This document shows positions 24,447 through 35,911 of a DNA stretch of 64,000 bases, piece by piece. Below the pieces are notes generated by a model. The model was not told the origin of the DNA. It worked only from the letters and a program-made list of their open reading frames with translations, and did no database searches. The position numbers were made by a program, and so were the translations under genes. The stretch is from contig JACAAK010000002.1 in the NCBI GenBank assembly GCA_025093985.1, positions 2,790,001 through 2,854,000 of the forward strand, read 5' to 3'. Positions within the stretch are counted from its first letter, which is position 1; each line of letters opens with the position of its first letter. Source of the DNA: Calvatia gigantea. Taxonomy: Eukaryota; Basidiomycota; Agaricomycetes; Agaricales; Lycoperdaceae.

Positions 24447-25970
24447 ATGGACAAAGTCCCATTATCCTCCCTCCTCCACTTAAAAGACACACAAAAGTCT
24501 GTCCTGCGAAAAGGTGAACCATTTTTTATATTTTCATGAAGGCACTCTGAGGCATATCCGCATGCAGGCAATGTTGTCACGATAGATGACCTTGTACTGA
24601 CGCCTCCACGGGATCTCGCAAAGAGATGTCGCGTCTCGATTGCAGAGATCATGCAACTCGTTCAAACTGTCTGTAACAACCAAGGAGCCTTGGCTTTTAC
24701 CTTCCAAACACTAGGGAGCGTGGGTTCTGATGAAGGTCGATTATTTTCGATCGGAGACCCGGTTCTGGACTCAATGTTCGGAGGTGGACTGCGAACTGGG
24801 ATGGTTTGGGAAATTGTGGGGGAAAGGTATCCTTTCACCTATTCTACTGACCGTGATGTGACTCAATACTCTTACAGTGCTGCAGGAAAAACCCATTTTG
24901 CGCTCCAATCATCGTTGTATGTGCAACTACCTCCCCCTCGAGGCGGGCTCGGTGGATCTGCATGTTATCTCACGACCTCAGCAAAACTCCAGACCGCAAG
25001 ATTAATTCAAATACAACAATCGCGTAACCTCGTGGATGCTTCGCTCGAAGATATATATACATTATCGGCCCCAACGGTACCCATATTATTGAACATTCTC
25101 GAGAACCAACTCCCAGCTTTCATCGAGACAACAGCCGACAACCCGTCCCGCAAGCCGGTCAGGCTCTTGGTTATCGATGCACTCGCGGAACTTTTTCATT
25201 CGGCAGACAGAGTGTCCACCGGACCGCTGGTGGAGCGTTCTCAACACCTGGCAAGAATTTCTGCTCTTTTACATCGTCTCGCCCATCGGTCGAAAATTGC
25301 CGTGATGGTCCTCAATGAGGTCGTAGATGCGTTTGATAATCATACCCTTGATTCTGCACCAAGTGAGAACGGGTTGCTGGTGCACTCTGAACAAGCCAGG
25401 TGGTTCAAACAAGGGCATAGCGTGTATGGAGAAGACCAAAAGGAGGCCAGTCTCGGGCTAGTTTGGGCCAACCAGGTTAATGCCAGGATCATGTTAACGA
25501 GGACCGGGCGAAGGCGGTATCTTGAAGATGAAGTTACCACAGAAGAAATGGATAAACGACAGAAGACACGAGAGGAAGGGGAAGGAGGGGGGTCGAGATT
25601 AAATATCGCGGCAGTGGAACAAGAGCCTTCACTTATTCGGAGGCTTACAATCATCTTCAATTCCGCTGGTTTTCCGACTTCATGCGACTATGTCGTAACA
25701 TCTGGTGGAGTCAAAGGGTTGCCGAGCGAGGATAAACCACCGCAAAACCGTTTTCAGGAGTGGTTGCAAGCCGAAGGCTCGGAAGCCAGCGTTTCGTCAG
25801 CGCCTCCTGGTCCTTCGAACCGTGAAGCGCAACCCATGTCCCAAGCTATCATACCGAGCAGTCAAGATGAGGAATACGAGGACATCTGGGCGGGGGACGA
25901 GTTCTATGAAAACATTGACTGGGATAACTTGGAGCAGGTACTGTCGCAAGCATTGGAACCGACTAGTTGA
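24447..25970 (+). CDS. RAD57: RAD57/XRCC3-like RecA-family recombination protein
   Basis: A Rad51 paralogue of homologous recombination. First exon MDKVPLSSLLHLKDTQKSVLRK (24447-24513) splices to NVVTIDDLVLTPPRDLAKR (from 24568), the N-terminal helix-hairpin-helix-like region. Then FSIGDPVLDSMFGGGLRTGMVWEIVG leads into Walker A, GESAAGKT (about residues 107-114), read across a 51-nt intron at 24827-24877. Walker B is RLLVIDALAELF. The domain ends with the RecA-type blocks NQVNARIMLTR and SLIRRLTIIFNSAGFP. An acidic, aromatic tail (EYEDIWAGDEFYENIDWDN) closes the protein, about 472 residues. XRCC3 and Rad57 are hard to separate without a tree, but the fungal context favours Rad57. Confidence 0.88.
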
Positions 25971-26110
25971 TTCAAGGAGAGGTGGGGAATCATACTACGA
26001 CAAGATTAAAGTTACAGTGCAGCGTTAGTCACTAACCTAGAATTATCTGGAAATACTAGTCATCATCTCGGGCCATTCCACCTCTTTGCGTAGTTCTGCC
26101 CAACCTTTGT

Positions 26111-27063
26111 TCAAACGCACCCAGCTGAGGGGCTATGAAGGGAAGCATTAAATCGTTTTCCAACATTAATATCAAGCTCAACACCAGCTACAACGTTCGA
26201 TGTGGATGCGTTCGTTGACTGGAATGTCTGGTTGTCCCTCTGCCTTGTTGGGATGTGCTGGGTTGCGTCCAGATGGTTGCGAAGGGGTTGTCGTTCCATG
26301 CGCTGTGACATCCACCCCATTTGCGCAACCAAGAGGCCCATAATGGCTGTATCAACCATCATGTATCAGCTTTCATTGTGAAGGGTTTTGTGAACGTCTC
26401 AAAAGAAGACTCACAAAAGAGTGTGGCCAATATTGACAATGCAATGACAACGTTGGTTATTGTCGCCGGATGGTCCAGCAAAGCAAAATCATTCACGAGT
26501 GCCATACCATTCTGCTGATCATTGCGAATCAAGACAAGAAGTATCGTTGCTACAGGTGGTGCCGGTTAATATCCTTGACCTGTATTAACGAGCCCTGGTT
26601 GAACTCACCGAAGCCTATCAGGGTAAGGATGCCAAATATGGTTAAACTTCGAACAAAAAGGTGGTCGTTCAAAAACACAATCTTGTGTAACCAATATGCG
26701 GCGGGGAGAAGGCATGCGAACCCATCGAGTCCCATGAGAATAGCTTGAAAACCTGCAGTGAATTATATAGGATGTAGTTAGCAACGTATCTCGGAAAGCC
26801 GTGGTGGGCGCCCCCCGAGACATTGACTCACGCCCTCCACTCCCGAATGTTATTGCCAGACACATTATGGTGGTCAACGCGAGATTTATTATCGTGACGA
26901 CCGCTTGGTGTTTGAAGATTTCGAGGCAGCAGCAGCGAAACAGGAAATGAAAGTAAGCAAATACCGTTAGGTTGTCGATCCCGATAGTTGGTACTAGCAG
27001 GACTTGGTACTTACTCAACAAGGTTGCGCGACCTATTCCGAGACAGGAAGTGGCAGAGGGCAT
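26111..27063 (-). CDS. Hypothetical multi-pass membrane protein
   Basis: Unrecognised family. Exons rebuilt from 27063: MPSATSCLGIG leading to a first hydrophobic segment (YQVLLVPTIGIDNLTVFAYF), then VVTIINLALTTIMCLAITFG, AILMGLDGFACLLPAAYWL, SLTIFGILTLIGF joined to ATILLVLI, and ITNVVIALSILATLF joined to IMGLLVAQMGWM. That is about five or six membrane spans, followed by a polar tail of about 70 residues with many Asn/Thr/Gln ending SAGCV. Introns near 26750-26832, 26550-26608 and 26343-26410 keep frame. The start is the least certain part: an upstream ATG at 27163 opens a different frame that would need another intron. The clean splicing of hydrophobic segments argues for a real gene. Confidence 0.6.
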
Positions 27064-27268
27064 TGTGGATATCGTTGCGAAGGTAGGCAAGGTAGCCCAG
27101 GGTGGGCGGGAATTCGGTAAGGAGGAAAGCCTCAGAACCTGATAGGAGTTGCGGCGGAGGCATAATTCAGGATCGTCTGCGGTTTTGTCTTTAAGCGCTT
27201 AATCCTAGACAACATCGGGGTTTGTGGTGTGGCCGCGAACTCTTCGGCTTCGCGCTTGAAAAGTGTGA

Positions 27269-27299
27269 ATTTCATGTCAATACATATTTCATGTCAATA
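27269..27299. repeat. Tandem 14-bp direct repeat
   Basis: ATTTCATGTCAATA occurs twice in perfect form (27269-27282 and 27286-27299), separated by 3 bp, in the interval between the membrane-protein gene and ATG8. Confidence 0.7.
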
Positions 27300-27729
27300 T
27301 TTACGAAACAACCCAGCTCAATTTGTATCCCTGACGCTTGTCTTGGCTAGCCGAAGCATAGGCGTGAGTCTTCGACCTGTAATAGTAGCGCTCTCGTTTG
27401 GACCCGCTATCGTCGTTCCAGGATTGTTCAACCATATCTTGCCCTGGTAGGTGTTTGATTCTTGGATCAAGATACTCGAAATTTGCACAGATGGCGGAGA
27501 TGTTATACAAAAGGTTTGTGGTCAAAAAAGAATATAAAATACAAGAAAAGGCATTCGCAATCAAGACTCGGAAGAACTGGGTATGCGACAAGAGATGTAG
27601 GTAAGCTATGAGCCGCAAGTCATCAGGAGGTAGGACCGCGGATGACACCTCAACTCATAATCTGAGTGTCCGTCATAACGATTATAAAGACCGAATAAGC
27701 TGAGGCGTCGTCCAGCAGTGTCGCGGCCT

Positions 27730-28337
<608 letters not shown>

Positions 28338-29007
28338 AGTAAGTACGATGTAAAAAAGAAATGGAAAAGACGAGTAAGATGTGCGGTGTTGTAGAGAAGG
28401 TGGTGGTAGTCGTAAGCTGTGGACAAGATCGACGAGGGACGAGTCAACCCAAACACGCGCAGCGAAGCGGGGTGGCCTAACAGACGTCAACAAATTGTGT
28501 GAGCATCACACAAACCCTTTTATAGCATTCTACATTGTATCTCCTTTGCTGGCTCTTGCACCCGTCAGTTGTCATTAAAGTCATTCTCAGTAAAGGAGCA
28601 TCACTGCTATATCGAGTCACAGATACACTTCCTGAGTGTTTCCGTGTCTGCCTATAGGTTACAGTTGTCCATACGGTCAGGCGGAGCTTGTGCTTACTGT
28701 ATCTGAGCTGACTAATAAACAAATGCCAGGTTGCAACCCACCGGGCACCCCCCTCGTGTTTCACGAGCCGCAAGGCATACAAACGGGCATGTCAAACTAT
28801 CATCAATAGTCGCAGGGGGCCAACGCCTCAGGCCTCCAGCATACATCATTAATCATTGAAGGTCATCTGGTCGTATTCCAAATGATCCGTTTCCCCGATT
28901 CCGAGAACCTCAGCCTCTCACGTGATACCACATTTCCGCCACGTCCGATCGTGTCCACACGCTACCAAGCCAACGACTGCAGCCGCCTCCTCAATTCTGC
29001 AGGTACC

Positions 29008-32000
29008 ATGTATCTGGGCTTACTCCTGCTGCTATTACCGGCAGCATCTGCATCCAATGTCAACGATACGCTTTTATGGGGTGCTTATCGACCGAACCTT
29101 TACTTTGGACTGCGGCCACAACTACCTCAGTCTCTCATGACCGGGTTAATGTGGTTTGGGACGCATGACTATGCTTCCTTCCAAAGTCAGTTTAATTCTT
29201 CCAACCGCTACTTCGTACTAAATAAGTGAACGGATAGATACGCGTCATGCTTGCGAGCAAAATGACAAGCTAGATAGTTACACCTGGACACACTATGATG
29301 CTCGGCAAGGAGGTGTACAAATAATCAAGGATAGTTTCAATAATATCAAGCTCACAACTGAGTTCTTGAAAGTTGCTGGTGGAGACCATGGTGGCAGCTG
29401 GGCTGCTCGCATTAAGGGTGAACCCATTAATCCTGGTATGTTGCAGTTGTTGTTGAAGCTGCCCGCAATTAACTGTTGTGCAGAGAAATCTTCTCAAATT
29501 TCTACTGTATTCTATTTTGGTCTCGAGGGAATGGGAGGTCTAGAAATGGAGACCGAGGAAGATGAAAACGTACGTTCTTTCTTGAATGTCAATTATGCGG
29601 CCATCTAATCGTTACTACAGGGAATTGAGGGAATCGTGAAGCTTAGTGGTCACACCCCAGACCTCGACGACTTTACAATCAGCATCATTGATGGTAAGTC
29701 CTCCCAGACGTGGATATAATAGCTTAGAGACTCATCTTTCCGTAGGCTCAGATAACCGGGTTATTGATCGTGGTCGCCATGCAGATGATTTTGGGGATAG
29801 AATTGGCAAGACACACTACGTTGGGCGTCGGCTGTTGGCTGGTGACATATGGCAAGCCCGAGGTGTGACACTTTGATGTTTACACGTTTATAGTTGGCTC
29901 ACCATATGAGAAGACCATATTCTCAAGGAGATCGTAGACCGCGCTAGGGAAATCATACAACCTTACAAAGAACCGGAAGTCGGACTGCCTCATCCGTCTT
30001 GGATTCTCCAATTGCCAGATGATGTCTACACCGGTAGCAACCTTTTCGCGTTCCAGAAATCTTTCGATGGACCCTTCCAGTTCGACGTGTTGTACGAGAG
30101 TGCGAGTGCCAAACAGAAGCTGAGCCGTACGTCTTCTTGATTACCAATGGGACCAGTACTTAGAATCAACCTACAGCTGCCGTTCTTGACCGGGGAATCC
30201 CTGCTCTTGTTGAGGCATACGACAGCCGCTTCACGGAAGTTTTCCCTTACCCAAAGGATTTCCCCGCTGAGGAGAAGGCACACCTGGAAGAGTTCTCGAA
30301 GGCTGTGACCTCTAACTTGGTCGGTGGTGTTGGGTATTTCTATGGAAATTCCATTGTCAATAAGAAATTCTCCTATGAATGGGACGAGGAAGAAGACAGT
30401 GACACTGCCGATGATGATGTCGAAAAGGGAGCGCGATTGACAGAACCAAAGGCATTGCTGACTGCTACACCCAGCAGAAGTTTCTTCCCGAGAGGTTTTT
30501 ACTGGTATGTTAGCCAAAAGTTGCTTCGCCTCCGAAAGATAGCTGACTGGTGGACGACAGGGACGAAGGCTTCCACCTTCTACACATAGGACAATGGGAT
30601 AACGACTATAGGTGATTATTATTATTTCTGTCATGAAAACGACCTGACCATTATTTCTGGACAGCCTTGAGATTCTTAAGTCCTGGATTGACCTCATTGA
30701 CGACGACGGTTGGGTCGCCCGTGAACAGATTCTAGGCGAAGAAGCACGAAGCAAAGTACCCCAAGAGTTCCAAACCCAAGTACCAAACTACGCAAATCCT
30801 CCCACACTAACCACCGCTGTCACCACTTTCATTAGGCGACTCAAAGAGACCTCCCAGAAGCGAGCACCATCTGATGGGGATCTCGGGATAGACTTAGGAC
30901 TGGGCTCACCCCAGGCCACTTTCGCCACCGGCGCATCTTCAAATGCGGACGTAGAGAGTCAATACCTGAAGAACCCGGACCTCGCCCTTTCCTTCCTAAA
31001 GTCTATCTACAAGCCTCTGAAGAGGCACTATGACTGGTTCCGACGTACACAGCGCGGGCAGATTAAGCAATATGGCAGAAAAGCGAGGTCACGTACAGAG
31101 GGATACAGGTGGCGTGGGCGGTCAGAGCAGCATGTGTTGACCAGTGGTATGGATGACTATCCTCGGGGACCTCCACATGCTGGGGAGTTGCATCTGGATT
31201 TGATCTCATGGATGGCATTCTTTTCGAGGACTATGAGGGAAATTGCCGAGTTTGTTGGGGAAAAGGAGGACGCAGTTACATTTGCCGGGATTGAGAAGGC
31301 GATTTTGGATAATATTGAAGGTATGGGTGCCTTCCTGCATGGCATTTCAATGATAAAGCTAATTTGTCTTGAAAGACCTACATTGGAGTGAAGAAGAACA
31401 GATGTACTGTGATGCCAACATAAACGAGGATGGTAAGAGGCGGAATCACTCACTCACTCCCATATCCTCACCTATTGTTGAATTTTCAGACGATTCGTAC
31501 CATGTTTGTCACAAAGGTTACCTCTCGCTCTTCCCCTTCCTTCTAGAACTCCTCCCAGCCGACTCTCCCCACCTCAGCGCCATCTTCGATATCCTCCATG
31601 ACCCTGAACACCTCTGGTCCCCTTACGGCCTCCGCAGTTTGTCAAAGTCACATCCCGACTTTGGACAGGGAGAGAACTATTGGAAGGGCCCTATTTGGAT
31701 TCAGATGAACTATCTCGCTCTTCGGGCATTGCATCATGTGAGTTGACTATGAGCAAAGGATCAGGGATTGACAGCTGAAACTCCTGTGTTTTTTTCCTCT
31801 AGACTTATGCAGCTCAAGAAGGTCCATATCAGCAAAAGGCTAAGGATATCTATAAGGAATTGCGTAAGAATGTAGTGAATAACGTCGTCAAGGTTCGTTC
31901 GTGCTGTGAATTTGCCAGCAAGTTCTCACTGTTTTTTTGTCTACGTATTGCAGGAGTATGACCGTACGGGTTACGTCTGGGAACAGTATGACGCAGTTAC

Positions 32001-32196
32001 TGGAGAGGGTAAACGAAGGTGGGTATTCTATGATGCAGTTGTGGGAGCTTCTATTGATCCCATCCGTACAGCCATCCGTTCACTGGTTGGACGTCTTTGA
32101 CCGCACTCAGTATGTCTCCCTGTATTTTCTCATGGTGCAATGTCAAGTTCTAACTATGACGCTCTTTACGCTCCAGTTCTTACGGAAAAGTATTGA
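29008..32196 (+). CDS. CWH41: Processing alpha-glucosidase I (GH63, CWH41/GLS1)
   Basis: Mannosyl-oligosaccharide glucosidase of the ER, which removes the first glucose from the N-glycan precursor. The ATG at 29008 begins a hydrophobic signal/anchor (MYLGLLLLLLPAASAS), followed by LLWGAYRPNLYFGLRPQLPQSLMTGLMWFGTHDY, the GH63 opening (shown in pieces). The middle region has YEWDEEEDSDTADDD. The catalytic region reads DDYPRGPPHAGELHLDLISWM, in which the E-x3-D pair matches the acid/base residues of yeast Cwh41p. The C-terminus YVWEQYDAVTGEGKR joins SHPFTGWTSLTAL across an intron and ends ILTEKY. An early intron of about 54 nt around 29187-29240 removes an in-frame TGA. An upstream in-frame ATG at 28882 would hide the signal peptide and is less likely. 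Confidence 0.93.
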
Positions 32197-32525
32197 AGCA
32201 ATGTCACTCGGGGAAGGAGTATATCGAGGATAATTAATTATGATCATCTTGACACCTTGTGTAAACATGGTATCAAGGTGCATCTACTTGAGCCTTTCCC
32301 TCATGAAGGCTGACAATTGGTATTATGCTTGACACTTGGCCGGATTTGATGCCTGAGTAGAAAAACGATCTGACACCACGGATCTTCTCCAAAGATATTT
32401 GAGCATGGCCCCGCCTTGTTGGGATACAAAGCTCGTATTGAGATTGAAAGCAAAGGTTCTTGAAATCTCCCTGATTTCTACTTCGTTTCCAAGCGAGCTG
32501 TAGAAGAGGTTCTGACCTAACACTA

Positions 32526-33930
32526 ATGCACCCCGGAAGAACGAGCAATGCTTCAACAGCAGTTCACGACAAAGGGCCGTACCACCCGAATGGAACAAAC
32601 GCCCATGATGGAAGGGTCGCCGGTTCCCATGCTGCAAGCGAGCCTTTCCGCTTCGCGTCGTGGTTGAGACTGTATGAGGTCGACCTCGTCACTATGGCCC
32701 TCATGGGTGCCCTCGAATTGGGAGTTTACTTCGCATGTGAGTGTCCTTGGTCCGTCCAACAGCATTCGATCCTCAGACGGCGAGTTTTCAGCACCTGCAC
32801 CAAGTCGGTCATTTCCGATCTTCTTTCAGGATGGCGAAGTTGCCTACCCTCAACTTGCGTATCCCCTGCGGAAGGAGATTATACCAATATGGGCGGCTGC
32901 GCTAATAGCATTTTTCGCCCCATTCTTCTTCTTCTGTTTGTTCCAGGTGCGACGGAGGAGTGTTGGTGATTTTCTCACCACGACGATGGGCCTGTTGAAG
33001 AGTAAGCTCACCCAATTTCAAGCGTGCCGTTTTGTTAAGAGCGTAGGACTCACCGGTGTCATTGTAGGTCTTATTACGGCTGCGGTGTTCCAGGTTTTCA
33101 TCAAGTGGCTGATAGGAGGTTTACGTCCCCATTTCTATACAGTGTGTCAACCAAACGTGACACTAGGATCCATGCCGTCTGGGACGGGGTTTGCAAGTCT
33201 TATGTACGATCGTAGCGTCTGCACCGGAGACAAGAACCAGATCGACGACTCGTTGGAATCAATGCCCTCCGGCCATGCCACGGCCGCATGGGCGGGCCTG
33301 CTCTATCTCTCATTGTACTTCAATGGCCAGCTCAAAGTGATGAGCGCACATAATCCCGCATACTGGAAGATGATCATATTCTTTGCCCCATTGCTTGGGG
33401 CTACGTTGATCTCTGGAGCCCTGACAATTGATGAATGTAAGTTGGCATCGCTTAACAAACTCTCTAACCTCGTTATCAAAATTTGAATTTGTTTGATAGA
33501 CCATAATTGGTATGACGTTGTAGTTGGTGGGATTATTGGATCTGGTTGTGCCCTGGTCGCGTTTCGACAAACCTTTGCGTCTGTGTTCGATTTCCGTTTC
33601 AATCATCTGTTGCTCCCTCGCTCGACGTCCCTGTTCCACCGCCGGCCGTTCCTGGCGGGTGGCAGCGGCGTAGGGCCTCATTACACTTACCAGCCTAGGG
33701 CAGAGTTTACGTCGAAAGGCCTGCCGTTCACACGGGAAGGTGGCCGGGGATACAAGTACAATCTAGAAGGCGGCGACCATCGTATTGGAGCACCTGGAGA
33801 TGCAGCAGTACTCATGGGGATTAATGGAATGAGTGGTGGTGGTACGGGCGGTTATCGGCTGGGTGGAGGCGATGGACTAAGAAGAGCTGAGGAAGGTCAG
33901 GGCCTCGGTTCCGGCGTCGGACGGTTCTGA
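32526..33930 (+). CDS. PAP2-type lipid phosphate phosphatase (DPP1/LPP-like)
   Basis: A membrane PAP2-superfamily phosphatase acting on diacylglycerol pyrophosphate, phosphatidate or similar lipids. Start MHPGRTSNAST at 32526; an intron (about 32737-32789) joins YFA to SPAPSRSFPIFFQDGEVAYPQ. Motif C1 is KWLIGGLRP, C2 is SMPSGHATAAW. Motif C3 is rebuilt over an intron near 33438 as ALTIDEYHNWYDVVVG: the His and Asp are present but the usual Ser-Arg is Ala-Leu. Six hydrophobic spans are visible. The C-terminal 100 residues are Gly/Arg-rich and polar. A possible 38-nt intron near 33003 is unresolved. Family is sure, substrate is not. Confidence 0.9.
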
Positions 33931-34240
33931 ATACCCGGATGGAACACAGGGACAGGGTCTTTTAAAAGGACAAACGTTTTTGGTATATACATTAGAGTTA
34001 GAACCGGAATAATAGGACGGCATTGGACGATCAGAAATGTCGAGATTATTTTGTTGAGGAAGCACGTTCTCACGTCAGTCGTAGCCGGATGGAGAACTGG
34101 GCGGGACTGAGTGACTGAGCGTGTTGTGAGCCGTACTCGTAACCCGTCGCCTCGAGGTACCTTCTTTTTCTTCTCCTTCACGCTGGCCACCATTATTCCC
34201 TAACCCCCAACCCCTCGCCTTGGACCCCTCTGGCTCTAGC

Positions 34241-35911
34241 ATGAGCACTCAGAGCATCCCATCCAACTCCCAGGATGGTGCTCTCTCTCGGCTTCCCGAC
34301 ACTGTTCTCTACAAAGTCTTCGATCGCCTGAAGCCATGGGAGTTGCTCTGTCTCGCTCGTATCTCAGAGCGCATCCAGCGTATTTCCCTGGGCATCTATT
34401 ACGACCGTAGAGGCGTCGACGTCTCTCCTACTGGCATCATTGACATTACCAGAGAAGAAGACTACGATCTCCTTGCCATCCTTCGTATCACCACTTTCTT
34501 CACCAGAACAGGTCATATCTCTGTCGTCTTCGTCTTTCCGAAATGGAACTTTATGGAAAACATAAAAAATCTCACCCTTATCCTCAGGAGGCTTGTCTCC
34601 GTGGACATGATCACTCTCACATTCCGGTTTGACCCAGAGACACGCGTCGATGAAGACAGCAAACCTGCACTTCTGACTGCGGAAGCCAAGTCGTTGAGAT
34701 ACAAAGGGTTGTCAAAGGAGTTACAGGCTTTGTTCTCGGCCGCGTTTCGTGTTGCCGGTGTAGTACGTATACTGGAATCCGAGCAGCTGCTGAGGATGGT
34801 CGGCGGCGATCTACACGACAACTTCCTCGTTCTCTCCTGTTTTGGTGTCAACGGGCCTCCCGTCATCAGCAGGTACAAAGTTGCTGCCAAAGTTCGCATG
34901 AACAAACTCGCGAAACTCGCGAGCAAGAAACACAATGAGAAGGAAAAGGAACCAGAACCCCCAAACTCCTCCGTCGTCACTCTCGACATCCGTTCGTTAG
35001 TACCCCTCGTACCACCATTCCTTTCTTGGACCGTTATATGCCTCAATTTTCAGCCACGGCTTAGGCACCTGTCATTCACAACCGCTTCTGAAGATCGTGT
35101 CTACTGGGATCCGCTCCTTTCCAACCTTCACATCCCTTCCCTCTCTCAGCTCACTATGAACAGCAAATCTTGCACACTAAGCGACCTCGCTAAATTTGTC
35201 AAGCGACACTTCCAACTGTCGGTTCTCGACATCCGTGACTTTGCCCCTATGCCAACCGAACTTCCCAAAGTAGCGAATCATGCTTTTAGGCATCTCACCT
35301 CCCTTACCTCCCCCAAGGAAGTCCTCTGTCCTTTCCTCTCATACCCCCCTGGCTTGTTGCCGAACCTCAGGGAAGTCAATATCGCTGTGACCGTCGACGA
35401 GGGACGTCCCTTCGACCCTGCACAGATATGGGTCGAACTGGCTCCTGTCGCTCAGAGGCTGCAGGGTATTGGTTCCGTCGGACTTGTGGTTTCACATGAG
35501 GCTGGCCAATCACCGTTCGGGAATACCTTGGAAGGAGAAGAAGAAACGGCGCTTGTATCACTGATCAAGGCCCTAACCTTGCGGTTGAAGGTTGACCTGG
35601 AGAGTAATATTATCGGACAACTGGGCGATTGGATCATGACGTTCACGAATCTGTGCAAGCTAAACGTTGAATCCGTCTACCCGTATCAGTACCCTCTCCG
35701 AACTTTTTTTACGAAGAGGGCGATTGCAGCGGAGGAAGAGAGGAGGAGGGTTAAGGTTGAGCTGTGCAAGAACCTCAGGGAGAGGCTGGTCGTGATACCA
35801 AACCTGGAGTCATGCAGCATTTTCGGAGAACGATACCCTTTAAAACCTGGCTCTGAGAAGACAGGGGGGCTACAGGGGGTGAAGGGTATGTCAGAGGAGG
35901 AGCTAATGTAA
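34241..35911 (+). CDS. F-box protein, single exon
   Basis: An uninterrupted 556-residue frame from the first ATG (34241, MSTQSIPSNSQ). Residues about 15-65 form an F-box (LSRLPDTVLYKVFDRLKPWELLCLARISERIQRISLGIYYDR, read in pieces). The rest has weak beta/alpha periodicity like a divergent LRR (LRHLSF, LSQLTM, LSVLDIRDF, LPNLREVNIAV, LCKLNVESV, NLESCSIFG) with a Lys/Glu-rich insert near residues 230-250. Probably an SCF adaptor. The lack of introns is unusual beside its neighbours. Confidence 0.75.
   Translation: MSTQSIPSNSQDGALSRLPDTVLYKVFDRLKPWELLCLARISERIQRISLGIYYDRRGVDVSPTGIIDITREEDYDLLAILRITTFFTRTGHISVVFVFPKWNFMENIKNLTLILRRLVSVDMITLTFRFDPETRVDEDSKPALLTAEAKSLRYKGLSKELQALFSAAFRVAGVVRILESEQLLRMVGGDLHDNFLVLSCFGVNGPPVISRYKVAAKVRMNKLAKLASKKHNEKEKEPEPPNSSVVTLDIRSLVPLVPPFLSWTVICLNFQPRLRHLSFTTASEDRVYWDPLLSNLHIPSLSQLTMNSKSCTLSDLAKFVKRHFQLSVLDIRDFAPMPTELPKVANHAFRHLTSLTSPKEVLCPFLSYPPGLLPNLREVNIAVTVDEGRPFDPAQIWVELAPVAQRLQGIGSVGLVVSHEAGQSPFGNTLEGEEETALVSLIKALTLRLKVDLESNIIGQLGDWIMTFTNLCKLNVESVYPYQYPLRTFFTKRAIAAEEERRRVKVELCKNLRERLVVIPNLESCSIFGERYPLKPGSEKTGGLQGVKGMSEEELM

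Noticed and set aside
27301..27648. 115-residue minus-strand ORF between the membrane-protein gene and ATG8
   Set aside because: Lies in the expected ATG8 3' UTR and neighbour promoter, with no recognisable motif.
29187..29240. Apparent in-frame stop early in glucosidase I
   Set aside because: Removed by an intron of about 54 nt that rebuilds SFQNTRHACEQ in frame.
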